Translations under genes and position numbers: made by a program | Notes under the pieces: generated by a model | Databases searched by the model: none | Told to the model about the DNA's origin: nothing | What the model saw: only the letters and a program-made list of their open reading frames with translations | Assembly: GCF_004000785.1 (NCBI RefSeq) | Contig: NZ_BILX01000002.1 | Coordinates: 1-64,000, forward strand | Origin: Paenibacillus ehimensis NBRC 15659 | GTDB taxonomy: Bacteria > Bacillota > Bacilli > Paenibacillales > NBRC-103111 | Reading direction: 5' to 3' | Length of the DNA: 64,000 bases | In this document: piece by piece, positions 1-8,230 of the stretch | Position numbering within the stretch: position 1 is the first letter of the stretch | How the letters are laid out: each line of letters opens with the position of its first letter

Positions 1-5
1 AAAGA

Positions 6-35
6 GCCCGCCGCTCCCCTTCGGGAACGGCGGGC
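6..35 (-). terminator. GC-rich hairpin at window edge
   Basis: An 8-bp GCCCGCCG/CGGCGGGC stem (6-13 with 28-35). Read on the minus strand it is followed by TCTTT at the window edge. It could be a second terminator behind the minus-strand gene at 100-975 or belong to a gene outside the window. Confidence 0.35.
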
Positions 36-55
36 GAACCGGCGGCATCGAAAAA

Positions 56-88
56 AAAGATGACTTCTTGAATTCAGAAGTCATCTTT
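56..88 (-). terminator. Rho-independent terminator of the RCC1-repeat gene
   Basis: A perfect 13-bp stem AAAGATGACTTCT/AGAAGTCATCTTT with a 7-nt loop. On the minus strand it is followed by a run of T. It begins 11 nt after the stop codon of the minus-strand gene at 100-975. Confidence 0.85.
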
Positions 89-99
89 GGCCGTATGAT

Positions 100-975
100 T
101 TAATTGGCTCCATCAATTGCGGTGATATCACTTTCAATGATAACCGGCTGTTTGACGATTTCCCCAACCGCCCCGAGTACTCCGGACGTATTATTTCCCC
201 AGCCATAAACTTTGCCGTCGCTTTTAAGGGCGATAACAAAGTGATCTTTCACAACAATATCCGTGATGCCGGTTAATCCTGGAATCTTGGTTTTTACCAC
301 TCTTTTCGTTGTGTCGCCAAGACCTAGCTGTCCATAGTCGTTGCTTCCCCAAGACCATACCTCGCCGTTAGTATCCAAAAGATACATCGAGTTATCTCCT
401 ACAAATAATTTTGTGGTAGTAGGAGTGGGATTAGGATTAGGATCAGGGGTGACATCCGGAGCAACGAGATCCCCTGTTTCACTAATATCAATAGCGTCAA
501 AGACGAATAGCCCGTCATCCTTTGACTGCACTTTGACTTTATGTTTGGCGTCATTTAAGCCTGTAATCTCAAAATTTAATACTTGAGCTGCAAAACTCGA
601 AGAATACTGCGAAAAACTTCCTTTTAAGGCGCCATCAATGTAAACTTCAATATTCGCCAATGCGCTTCTATTGCTAAAATTAGCACCGATAAATCTCATT
701 TTTGTTCCAGTAAAATAAAATTCGACCGAATCTTTGCCTGAAACTCCGTAGCCGGTGTCGTTATATAATCCTTGTCCGCTGTTTTGATTTAGTGGAGTTC
801 CATTATACTTAATCCACGGATGATGATCGTCAAACCTTTTCCAACCTTGTTCCGGTGCTGTTAGCTGTCCCCCAACCGTAGCTGCTTTCGCGGTTTGAGC
901 AAAACCAGGAAAAACCAAAATGCTCAAAACAATAAAAGATAATGCCACCAATAAAATACTCTTTTTCCTAACCAA
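100..975 (-). CDS. Secreted protein with carbohydrate-binding-like domain and two RCC1 repeats
   Basis: The 291-residue product begins with a signal peptide (basic MVRKK, hydrophobic core, AxA site near residues 29-31) and is probably exported. Residues ~35-170 look like a beta-sandwich ligand-binding module (aromatic-rich GWKRFDDHH start). A Pro/Asp/Asn/Thr linker (~175-187) follows, then two RCC1-type repeats (VWSWGSNDYGQLGLGD and VYGWGNNTSGVLG). An RCC1 propeller normally needs about seven repeats, so this one is very short or truncated, yet a strong terminator follows the stop directly. The start appears to be TTG, with AGAGGTG about 8 nt upstream. No function can be assigned beyond a likely surface or matrix role. 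Confidence 0.75.
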   Translation of the reverse strand: MVRKKSILLVALSFIVLSILVFPGFAQTAKAATVGGQLTAPEQGWKRFDDHHPWIKYNGTPLNQNSGQGLYNDTGYGVSGKDSVEFYFTGTKMRFIGANFSNRSALANIEVYIDGALKGSFSQYSSSFAAQVLNFEITGLNDAKHKVKVQSKDDGLFVFDAIDISETGDLVAPDVTPDPNPNPTPTTTKLFVGDNSMYLLDTNGEVWSWGSNDYGQLGLGDTTKRVVKTKIPGLTGITDIVVKDHFVIALKSDGKVYGWGNNTSGVLGAVGEIVKQPVIIESDITAIDGAN

Positions 976-1188
976 TAGATTACACCTCTTTGCTGTTTTC
1001 CATCATTATATACTCCATTTGTCCTATTTATCAAATGAAAAATAGTTCTTTTGTAATGAAAATCACATCGATTTTCGTCATGGACTGCTGCCAAAATTCC
1101 GGTTGTGCAGGATGATATGAAATTGTTTCTTACCAAGCGGCTCTACCGGCAAGGCGCCGGTTTGGCTTGAGAGATTCCGCCATCCATC

Positions 1189-2034
1189 TCAGGCTTCATA
1201 TACTTTGGCCCTCTCGTGCATCGTTTGGGAGTTTATTTTGCTTATTTCATCGATGAGAGCTACACGGTAGCTGCCGTTTCCTTGTTGACCGGCCGTTTCA
1301 TAAGCAAGCTCCCCTGCAATCCCCATACACAAAAGACCGGCGACGGCCGCCATGCGGTAATCCGCCGTCACGCCGCAGAATGAGCCGATAAGGGAAGTAC
1401 TCATACATCCTGTACCGGTGATAGAGCCGAGCATGGGATGCCCATTCTCCATACAAATGACGCTTTTGCCATCGGATACGATATCGGTTGCGCCGGTGAT
1501 GGCCACCGTACAGTGATATTGCTCCGCCAATTTGTTCGCAATATCGATGCCGCTTTGCAGACCGTTTTCCAAGTCCGCTTCGGAGGCGTCCACACCTTTC
1601 GTCGTTGCCTGGAGTCCGGCGATAAAACGGATTTCAGACATATTGCCGCGGATGACGCTGAATTTTAACTGTTCAAGCATCATTCTAACCGTCTGATTGC
1701 GAAGCTTCGACGCGCCCGCGCCCACGGGGTCCAGAACGACGGGGGTGCCCATCTCATTTGCTTTCTTCCCCGCGGCAAGCATGGATTCTACGGTTCGCGT
1801 ATTCAATGTCCCTATATTCAACACAAGCGCGGAGGATATGGCGGTCATGTCAGCGGCTTCTTCGATATCGTCCGCCATGATGGGAGAAGCGCCGATGGCA
1901 AGCGTAACGTTGGCGCAGTCGTTTACCGTCACATAGTTGGTAAGATGGTGAACCAAAGGCTTTGTTCGCCGGACGCTGCCCAATAAATCGCCGATGCTTG
2001 AGGTTGGATTATTATTCATGGATCTCAGCTCCAT
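1189..2034 (-). CDS. thiM: Hydroxyethylthiazole kinase ThiM
   Basis: ThiM phosphorylates 4-methyl-5-(2-hydroxyethyl)thiazole with ATP, salvaging the thiazole half of thiamine. The 281-residue product shows family signatures: PLVHHLTNYVTVNDCAN near the N-terminus, GASPIMADD, VLDPVGAGAS, and the C-terminal GTGCMSTSLIGSF loop containing the catalytic Cys. Its length is typical. It overlaps the end of thiD, so the two are co-transcribed and probably translationally coupled. A second in-frame ATG at 2019 has GGAG about 9 nt upstream and may be the true start. Expression should follow the TPP riboswitches upstream of thiD. Confidence 0.95.
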   Translation of the reverse strand: MELRSMNNNPTSSIGDLLGSVRRTKPLVHHLTNYVTVNDCANVTLAIGASPIMADDIEEAADMTAISSALVLNIGTLNTRTVESMLAAGKKANEMGTPVVLDPVGAGASKLRNQTVRMMLEQLKFSVIRGNMSEIRFIAGLQATTKGVDASEADLENGLQSGIDIANKLAEQYHCTVAITGATDIVSDGKSVICMENGHPMLGSITGTGCMSTSLIGSFCGVTADYRMAAVAGLLCMGIAGELAYETAGQQGNGSYRVALIDEISKINSQTMHERAKVYEA

Positions 2035-2839
2035 TCTTTAAGCCGTTGTGGTAAAGCTCATAAAAATGATGAGTGGGACCGTGCCCCTTCCCGATCGACA
2101 AGGAGTGCCGAATGGCCGTTGTGATATATGCCTTCGCTCGACGTACCGCTTCCTGTAAGCTGCACCCCAATGCGAGGTTGGAGGCAATAGCGGCCGAATA
2201 GGTGCAGCCTGTGCCATGCGTATTTTTGGTCTCAATACGCTCGGCATCAAACGTATAAAACCGCTCCCCGTCAAACAATAGATCCAGCGCGCTTCCTGCG
2301 GCATGACCGCCTTTGACAAGGACGTTTTTACAACCCATACGATGAATCGCCGCGGCCGCTTTTTTCATATCTTCGACATTGTGAATTTGCATACCGGCGA
2401 TCTTCTCCGCTTCCGGAATATTGGGAGTAAGGAGGTCGGCGAACGGAATAACCTTTTCGATCAGCGTGTCTATGGCCTCGGGGTTCATAAGCGGACAGCC
2501 GTTTTTCGCATACATCACAGGGTCGAGAACAATATTAGCGGGAGCGTATTGTTTGAGCTTTCCTGCGACGGCCTCCATGCAATTGGGCTGTGAGAGCATA
2601 CCGATCTTTACAGCGTCCACGTCAATATCCTCAAACACGGCGTCGATTTGTTTTTCGATCATATCGGGCCTGACATCCTGGATGTCAATGACGCGGCTCG
2701 TGTTTTCGGCGACCACCGAAACAATGACGCTCATGCCAAAAACGCCATGCGCCGAGAATGTTTTTAAGTCGGCTTGAATGCCGGCGCCTCCGCTGCAATC
2801 CGAACCGGCAATCGTCAATACTTTTTTCAAGTCTATCAT
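2012..2839 (-). CDS. thiD: Hydroxymethylpyrimidine/phosphomethylpyrimidine kinase ThiD
   Basis: ThiD phosphorylates HMP to HMP-P and HMP-PP, the pyrimidine precursor of thiamine phosphate. The 275-residue product has the ribokinase-fold motifs VLTIAGSDCSGGAGIQADLK at the N-terminus, VLDPVMYAKNG in the middle, VLVKGGHA, and the anion-hole loop NTHGTGCTYSAAIAS. It is the first gene after a long leader carrying two TPP riboswitches and overlaps thiM downstream. The pair covers salvage of both thiamine halves, and no thiE is visible here. A stand-alone pyridoxal kinase of the same fold is a remote alternative. Confidence 0.95.
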   Translation of the reverse strand: MIDLKKVLTIAGSDCSGGAGIQADLKTFSAHGVFGMSVIVSVVAENTSRVIDIQDVRPDMIEKQIDAVFEDIDVDAVKIGMLSQPNCMEAVAGKLKQYAPANIVLDPVMYAKNGCPLMNPEAIDTLIEKVIPFADLLTPNIPEAEKIAGMQIHNVEDMKKAAAAIHRMGCKNVLVKGGHAAGSALDLLFDGERFYTFDAERIETKNTHGTGCTYSAAIASNLALGCSLQEAVRRAKAYITTAIRHSLSIGKGHGPTHHFYELYHNGLKNGAEIHE

Positions 2840-2870
2840 CTCCGCTCTGTTAAATGAATAAAATAAAAAG

Positions 2871-2894
2871 CCCTTGTCCTACTGCTGACAAGGG
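2871..2894 (-). terminator. Terminator of the proximal TPP riboswitch
   Basis: Minus-strand hairpin CCCTTGTC/GACAAGGG with an 8-nt loop followed by CTTTTTATTTT. It lies just after the proximal TPP aptamer and 32 nt before thiD, so it is the likely expression platform. Confidence 0.85.
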
Positions 2895-2921
2895 GAAAAT
2901 AACACGCACGATCCATTGTTA

Positions 2922-3004
2922 TTTGCTTCCCTACGCCAGTATTAACTAACAGGTTCAATGGGTCAGGTTTTAACCTTCTCAACCGCGAACGGTCCCCCCG
3001 CAAA
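2922..3004 (-). promoter_or_regulatory. TPP riboswitch (THI element), proximal copy
   Basis: On the minus strand it shows the conserved THI-box sequences GGTTGAGAAGGTTAAAACCT, ACCCATTGAACCTGTT and ACTGGCGTAGGGAAG in order, preceded by GCGGGGGGACC. It is the second of two tandem aptamers in the thiD-thiM leader and is followed by its own terminator (2871-2894). TPP binding should end transcription before thiD. Confidence 0.95.
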
Positions 3005-3038
3005 CAATAAACACTATTCAGTTTTAGCATATAAAAAT

Positions 3039-3069
3039 AGAGCGCTCTCCCGTTCGTGGAATGCGCCCT
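3039..3069 (-). terminator. Terminator of the distal TPP riboswitch
   Basis: Minus-strand hairpin AGGGCGC/GCGCTCT with a 17-nt loop, followed by ATTTTTATAT. It sits between the two aptamers, so the distal riboswitch appears to be a complete switch in its own right. Confidence 0.7.
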
Positions 3070-3097
3070 AATCATATACATAGAGATGTAATGATTC

Positions 3098-3177
3098 GCT
3101 TCCCTACGCCGGTATTAACCAACAGGTTCAAAGGGTCAGGTTTTAACCTTCTCAACTACAACGTAGTCCCCCCGCAA
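3098..3177 (-). promoter_or_regulatory. TPP riboswitch (THI element), distal copy
   Basis: On the minus strand it contains GCGGGGGGACTACG, GTTGAGAAGGTTAAAACCTG, ACCCTTTGAACCTGTT and ACCGGCGTAGGGAAG, the canonical TPP aptamer blocks. It is very similar to the proximal copy about 175 nt downstream, which points to a duplication. Promoter elements upstream were not confidently located. Confidence 0.95.
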
Positions 3178-3313
3178 ATTAGTTTCATTGAAACATACGC
3201 TTTTCCAAAAGTCAAATGCATCGGAGCGATTTCTTCAAACCACCTGTTCGGCAGATCGGACGGCTTCCTGTTCTTCTTTAGTTTGATTTGGAATCTCATA
3301 GCAAGCGAAAAAA

Positions 3314-3347
3314 CCACCGTCGTCAGGTTGGGTGACCTGATCGGTGG
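3314..3347 (-). terminator. Terminator downstream of the ABC exporter operon
   Basis: CCACCG/CGGTGG outer stem plus an inner TCAGGT/ACCTGA stem. On the minus strand it is followed by TTTTTT, about 100 nt after the stop of the gene at 3452. The plus strand also has CTTTT after it, so it may work both ways. The rest of 3178-3451 holds the untranslated leader and promoter region of thiD; nothing else was seen. Confidence 0.75.
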
Positions 3348-3451
3348 CTTTTCCTAGGTAATAACTTTTTCAAACCCGGTTGATGTACCTTGGCTGACTC
3401 CGCCTGGCACGGACAGCCTATCCACTTAGCCTAAGGCAGGCTCCCGCCAGC

Positions 3452-5329
3452 TCACCCCGCCTCCTGTCCCCGCCCTCCGCCGGTGAACTGGCTGCGGTAC
3501 AGCTCGGCATAAAAACCTCCTTGCGCGAGAAGCTCCTCGTGGGTACCCTGCTCGATCACGCTGCCTTTGTTCATGACGAGAATCAGATCGGCCTCGCGAA
3601 TCGTGGATAAGCGGTGCGCAATGACGAAGCTGGTTCTGCCTTTCATCAGCTCGTTCATCGCCTTCTGAATATGGACCTCCGTCCGCGTATCGACGCTGCT
3701 GGTCGCTTCGTCGAGAATCAGGATCGCCGGGTCGGCGAGAATCGCGCGGGCAATGGTCAGAAGCTGCTTCTGGCCTTGCGAGATATTCGACGCTTCCTCG
3801 TTCAAGACCGTATCATAGCCGTCCGGCAGCGTCCGGATAAAGTGGTCCGCATGCGCCGCCCGCGCGGCCTGAATGATCTCTTCCTCGCTTGCCCCTTCGC
3901 GGCCGTATGCGATGTTGTCCCGGATCGTCCCGTTGAACAGCCACGTATCCTGAAGCACCATGCCGAACAAGCTTCGCAGGTCGCCGCGCTTCATTTCCGT
4001 AATATCCGTACCGTCGATGGTAATCCGGCCGTCGCCGACCTCGTAGAAGCGCATCAGCAGGTTAATCAATGTCGTTTTGCCCGCGCCGGTCGGGCCGACG
4101 ATCGCGATCGTCTGTCCCGGCTTGACGTCGATGTTCATGTTGTCGATCAGCACGTCATCCGGCTTATAGCCGAACCGGACGCCTTCGAACCGCACCTCTC
4201 CCTTCGCCGCGCCAAGGCGTTTTCCCTCGGCATGCTCCGGGTCTTCCTCCGGCTCGTCCAGCAGCTCGAACACACGTTCCGCCGAAGCGATGGTCGACTG
4301 AATGACGTTGGCAATCGTCGCCAGTTGGGTGATCGGCATGAAGAACTGCCTGGAATATTGAATAAACGCTTGAATGTCGCCAATCTCGATCGACCTCTTC
4401 GTGACCAGGAGCCCGCCGACGACACTGACGAGGACGTAGCCGACATTGCCGATAAAGCTCATCATCGGCATGATGATGCCCGAAATAAATTGCGCCTTCC
4501 AGCCGGACTCGTACAGCTTCTCGTTAATGCCGTTGAACGTGTCGACCGACTGGCGCTCGCGGCCGAACGCTTTGACGATTTTGTGGCCCGTATACATTTC
4601 CTCCACGTGCCCGTTGAGCTCGCCAAGCGACTTTTGCTGCTCCTTGAAGTAGCCTTGCGAGCGGGAGGCGACCGCCTTGGTCACGAGCAGGCTGAGCGGC
4701 AGCGTCAGGAACACGATCAGCGTCATGATCGGACTGATCGTCAGCATCATCGCGATGACGCCGACCAAGGTGATCAGAGAGGTAATCAGCTGCGTCAAGC
4801 TTTGCTGCAGCGTGCTGCTGATGTTGTCCACGTCGTTCACGACGCGACTCAGAATTTCCCCGTTCGTCTTCGAATCGAAGAACTTGAGCGGCAGCCGCGC
4901 CAGCTTCTCATTCACCTCTTTGCGCATGGCGTACACCGTCTTCTGCGCTACGCCGGCCATCAAATACTGCTGCACATAAGCGAACGCCGCGCTCACGATA
5001 TACAATACCGCCAGCATCAGCAGAATATAATGCACATAGCCGAAATCGATATGCGCTCCCGGCACGCCCTTCAGCTTCTGCATCAAGCCCTCGAACAGCT
5101 TGGTGGTCGCCTGTCCCATCAGCTTCGGACTGATGATGCTGAATATCGTGCTGATCACGGACGCGGCAAACACGGCGAGCAATTGATATTTGCGGGGCAG
5201 CAAATACCGGATCAGCCGCTTCAAGGTGCCTTTGAAATCCTTCGCCTTCTGCACCGGCATCCCCATCCCCGGGCCTCTTCCAAACGGGCCTCCGCCGCCG
5301 GGACCCGGGGTTTTGCGTTGTTCACTCAT
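3452..5329 (-). CDS. ABC exporter half-transporter, catalytically consensus subunit (YfiC-like)
   Basis: A 625-residue fused membrane/ATPase half-transporter of the multidrug/lipid exporter class. A Gly/Pro-rich N-terminus precedes six membrane helices (~45-330). The nucleotide-binding domain follows with Walker A GPTGAGKTT (~413), a deviant signature NISQGQKQ in place of LSGGQ (~516), and Walker B ILILDEATSSVD with the catalytic Glu (~535). Its start overlaps the stop of the upstream half-transporter by 4 nt (ATGA), so the two almost certainly form a heterodimer, as in B. subtilis YfiB/YfiC. Substrate unknown; drug or lipid export is the family expectation. Confidence 0.9.
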   Translation of the reverse strand: MSEQRKTPGPGGGGPFGRGPGMGMPVQKAKDFKGTLKRLIRYLLPRKYQLLAVFAASVISTIFSIISPKLMGQATTKLFEGLMQKLKGVPGAHIDFGYVHYILLMLAVLYIVSAAFAYVQQYLMAGVAQKTVYAMRKEVNEKLARLPLKFFDSKTNGEILSRVVNDVDNISSTLQQSLTQLITSLITLVGVIAMMLTISPIMTLIVFLTLPLSLLVTKAVASRSQGYFKEQQKSLGELNGHVEEMYTGHKIVKAFGRERQSVDTFNGINEKLYESGWKAQFISGIIMPMMSFIGNVGYVLVSVVGGLLVTKRSIEIGDIQAFIQYSRQFFMPITQLATIANVIQSTIASAERVFELLDEPEEDPEHAEGKRLGAAKGEVRFEGVRFGYKPDDVLIDNMNIDVKPGQTIAIVGPTGAGKTTLINLLMRFYEVGDGRITIDGTDITEMKRGDLRSLFGMVLQDTWLFNGTIRDNIAYGREGASEEEIIQAARAAHADHFIRTLPDGYDTVLNEEASNISQGQKQLLTIARAILADPAILILDEATSSVDTRTEVHIQKAMNELMKGRTSFVIAHRLSTIREADLILVMNKGSVIEQGTHEELLAQGGFYAELYRSQFTGGGRGQEAG

Positions 5330-7131
5330 CGAGTCTCCTCCTTTCCGGCGCGCAATGCGACCGCGTCTTCATCCGCTTCTTCCGCCCCTTGGGCCGCGCC
5401 GCTTCCGGCAAGCTCGTCCTCGGAAAGCTGCGAGGATACGATTTCCCGGTACACCTTACAGGTGTCCAGCAGCTCCCGGTGCCGGCCAATGCCCGCGATC
5501 CGGCCTTCGTCCAGGACGACGATCCGGTCGGCATCGATCACCGTGCTGACTCTCTGCGCCACGATAATGACGGTAGCCTCTCCCGTCTCTTCCCGCAGGG
5601 CCGCCCGCAGCTTCGCGTCCGTCTTGAAATCGAGCGCCGAGAAGCTGTCGTCGAACACGTAAATATCCGGCCGCCGCACCAGCGCGCGGGCAATCGAGAG
5701 ACGCTGCTTCTGCCCGCCGGATACGTTCGACCCGCCTTGAGCAATCACGGAATCGAAGCCGTCCTTCATCTCGCTTATAAATTCCGTCGCTTGCGCGATA
5801 TCGGCCGCATGGCGAATTTCTTCCTCCGTCGCATCCTCTTTGCCGTACCGGATATTGTCCCGGATCGTCCCCGAGAACAGCACGGCTTTTTGCGGAACGA
5901 ATCCGATCTTGGCGCGCAGCGCTTCCTGCGTCATCTCTCTGACGTCCGTGCCGTCCACCAGCACGCGCCCTTCGGCTGCGTCGTAGAACCGCGGGATAAG
6001 GCTGATCAGCGTCGATTTGCCCGCGCCGGTGCCGCCGATGATCGCCGTCACTTCCCCAGGCCCCGCTGTGAACGTGATGCCTTCGATCGCCGGTTTCTCT
6101 GCGCCCGGGTAGCTGAACGATACTTCCTGAAACTCGACATATCCTTTAAGCGTACCGCCGTCTTTGGCTTGTTCGGGATCGTTCAGCGTGGGCACCATGT
6201 CCAGCACCTCCCGGATCCGGGCAGCGGAAACCGATGCGCGCGGAATCATGACGAACATCATGGACACCATCATCAGCGAGAACATGATCTGCATCGCGTA
6301 CTGCAGGAATGCCATCAGCGAACCGACCTGCATATCGCCGCTGTCGATGCGGAAGCTGCCGAACCAAATAATCGCAATGGTCGCAAAATTCATCGTCAGC
6401 ATCATGACGGGCATCATGGCCCCCATGATCCGGTTCACTTTCAGCCCCGTCCCGGTCAGGTCGAGGTTAGCCTCGTTAAACCGCCGCTTCTCGTGCCCGG
6501 CGCGGTTAAACGCACGAATGACGCGAATCCCGGTCAGCCCTTCGCGCAGTACCAGATTCAGCTTGTCGAGCTTCGTCTGCATCGCTTTGAACAGCGGAAT
6601 GCCTTTGCTTGCAATGAAGAAAATCGCTCCCACCAGCACGGGGATAATCACGATCAGGACCAGCGACAGCTTGGCGTCCTGCGATACGGCCATGACGATC
6701 CCCCCGATACAGAGCATCGGCGCGCTGACCATCATCCGCAGCATCATCGTAAGCACCTGCTGTACCTGCGTGATGTCGTTGGTCGTCCTCGTGATCAGCG
6801 AGGCCGTGCCGATCCGGTCAAACTCCTGCAGCGAGAAATTCTCCACATGCTCGAATACGCTGCCGCGCAGCCGCTGGCCGAAGCCTGCGGCCACCTTGGA
6901 GGAATAATAGCTCGCCGCGACGGAACAGACCGTGCCGGCTGCCGCCACCAGCAGCATAAAGCCTCCGATCCGCAAAATATAGGGCGTATCTCCCTGCACA
7001 ACCCCAATATCGACAATGTCGGCCATGAGCGTAGGCAAATACAAATCGGATAAAGACTGCAGGAAAATCAAAGCCAGAACGATCGCGATAGACGCACGGT
7101 ACGGCTTCAAATAAGCAAACAACTTCAACAT
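5326..7131 (-). CDS. ABC exporter half-transporter with degenerate ATPase site (YfiB-like)
   Basis: A 601-residue half-transporter with six membrane helices (~15-310) and an ATPase domain: Walker A GGTGAGKST (~365), consensus signature NVSGGQKQ (~468) and Walker B IYVFDDSFSALD (~492). The catalytic Glu after Walker B is Asp here, the hallmark of the degenerate site in heterodimeric exporters. The partner carries the deviant signature that completes that same site. First gene of a two-gene operon. The 228 nt upstream (7132-7359) are AT-rich around 7205-7245 and probably hold the promoter; no confident -35/-10 pair was found. Confidence 0.9.
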   Translation of the reverse strand: MLKLFAYLKPYRASIAIVLALIFLQSLSDLYLPTLMADIVDIGVVQGDTPYILRIGGFMLLVAAAGTVCSVAASYYSSKVAAGFGQRLRGSVFEHVENFSLQEFDRIGTASLITRTTNDITQVQQVLTMMLRMMVSAPMLCIGGIVMAVSQDAKLSLVLIVIIPVLVGAIFFIASKGIPLFKAMQTKLDKLNLVLREGLTGIRVIRAFNRAGHEKRRFNEANLDLTGTGLKVNRIMGAMMPVMMLTMNFATIAIIWFGSFRIDSGDMQVGSLMAFLQYAMQIMFSLMMVSMMFVMIPRASVSAARIREVLDMVPTLNDPEQAKDGGTLKGYVEFQEVSFSYPGAEKPAIEGITFTAGPGEVTAIIGGTGAGKSTLISLIPRFYDAAEGRVLVDGTDVREMTQEALRAKIGFVPQKAVLFSGTIRDNIRYGKEDATEEEIRHAADIAQATEFISEMKDGFDSVIAQGGSNVSGGQKQRLSIARALVRRPDIYVFDDSFSALDFKTDAKLRAALREETGEATVIIVAQRVSTVIDADRIVVLDEGRIAGIGRHRELLDTCKVYREIVSSQLSEDELAGSGAAQGAEEADEDAVALRAGKEETR

Positions 7132-7359
7132 GCTTCATGATCATCTCCGCTCGCTTGGATCTGTCCTCGGCACCTCAAGATGCCGGTTAGATAGACCATT
7201 GAATATTTTAGACATTATTAATTAAATAATTTAATTTTATGTCCGGTTTTCGTCCCTGTCAAATCCAAATTCGACTAAAAAAAGAATGCCCCTCCCCGAT
7301 TCAGGCGGAACATTCTGACCTACGATGACAGCGGAAGTACTATAAAAGGGGGGATTCGG

Positions 7360-7665
7360 ATGCGGGACCGCACCGTGATCGTAACGGGGGCCAACTTTGG
7401 GATGGGGCTCGCTGCAACAGTGGAGCCGGCGAGGCTGGGGGCGCATGTCATTAGCATGCCGCAGCCGGGAACGCGGCGTATAGACGCTGCAGGAAGCGTA
7501 GCGGCAGTGCGGCTGATGAAGCTGGATCTCGGCGTCGACCGCGCCACCGGGTTCGGCCGCAGGATTCACGCCCGGCTGCGGCCGTTTTTCCTAGCCCCCG
7601 AGGCGCTCGCCCGCAGGCCATGGGCCTGGAGCGAGCAGGAGGTAGGGCTTTCCGTCAGAACCTGA
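7360..7665 (+). pseudogene. Short-chain dehydrogenase remnant
   Basis: The first ~28 residues match the Rossmann start of an SDR enzyme (VIVTGANFGMGLA, normally TGxxxGIG, then RLGAHVIS). A piece like the KLDL-x-D strand follows. After residue ~65 the sequence no longer resembles the family and stops at 101 residues, against about 250-300 for a complete enzyme. The Asn, Ser, Tyr and Lys of the active site are missing. A GGGGGG-type RBS and ATG remain. It is best read as a decayed gene with internal deletions. Confidence 0.55.
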
Positions 7666-7674
7666 AGCATCAGG

Positions 7675-8097
7675 TTACGGTCTTTTGGTGAAGATTTGGA
7701 AGGTGACGCCGAATTTATCCGTAACCATGCCGTAAGCGGGGCTAAAATAAATCTCCTCCAGCGGCATCTTCACCTCACCATCCTGCTGAAGCGCTTCGAA
7801 CAAGCGCTTCGACGTTTCGACATCGCCGCTCGTGATGCAGATGCTCAGTTGGTCGCCCCGCTGTCCAAATTCGCCCGGGTACCCATCGGCCACGAACAAC
7901 TCCGCGTCGCCGATCTTGAGCACGCTGTGCGCCACACGCGATTTTACCTCCTCCGGCATCGGCTGCCCGGGGGTTTCCGGCGCTTGACCGAACAATTGCT
8001 TGAACACGACCTTGGCTCCCAAAGCTTGCTCGTAAAAACGGATCGCATCTTCCGCCTTGCCATCCAGCATAATAAAAGGGGTAACCTGCAACGTCAT
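7675..8097 (-). CDS. VOC/PhnB-like glyoxalase-fold protein
   Basis: A 140-residue VOC-superfamily protein of the PhnB/3-demethylubiquinone-methyltransferase-like group. It shows VTPFIMLDGKAEDAIRFYEQ at the start, SRVAHSVLKIGDAELFVADG in the middle and YGMVTDKFGVTFQIF at the end, the pattern of two beta-alpha-beta-beta-beta modules. Such proteins bind small molecules or metals, and the reaction cannot be told here. It is divergent from a WYL-domain regulator; the 133-nt spacer contains a perfect palindrome that probably controls both promoters. Confidence 0.85.
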   Translation of the reverse strand: MTLQVTPFIMLDGKAEDAIRFYEQALGAKVVFKQLFGQAPETPGQPMPEEVKSRVAHSVLKIGDAELFVADGYPGEFGQRGDQLSICITSGDVETSKRLFEALQQDGEVKMPLEEIYFSPAYGMVTDKFGVTFQIFTKRP

Positions 8098-8177
8098 CCT
8101 TCAACAGCTCCTTTGTTTGGTTTCATCGATTCGGCCGGCTTCGTTTCCTTCAGCTGGTCTTGGTTCTTATTGTAGCT

Positions 8178-8201
8178 TATAATAGTGACAACTATTGTCA
8201 C
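8178..8201. promoter_or_regulatory. Divergent promoter region with perfect operator palindrome
   Basis: The 17-bp palindrome GTGACAACTATTGTCAC lies at 8185-8201. On the plus strand it directly follows a consensus -10 TATAAT (8178-8183). On the minus strand TTGTGA (8204-8199) and TATAAG at 16-nt spacing could serve the VOC gene. The position suits an operator for the neighbouring WYL regulator; this is inference. Confidence 0.6.
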
Positions 8202-8230
8202 AAATACAAAAATAAAATCGGAGCCATGCG

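Noticed and set aside
3614-5662. 682-codon plus-strand open frame antisense to the ABC exporter genes
   Set aside because: Arg/His/Asp-rich composition typical of the reverse strand of GC-rich coding DNA; no domain, no RBS, and the minus strand has clear ABC transporter motifs.
5389-7053. 554-codon plus-strand open frame
   Set aside because: Antisense shadow of the degenerate-site ABC half-transporter; no recognisable motif.
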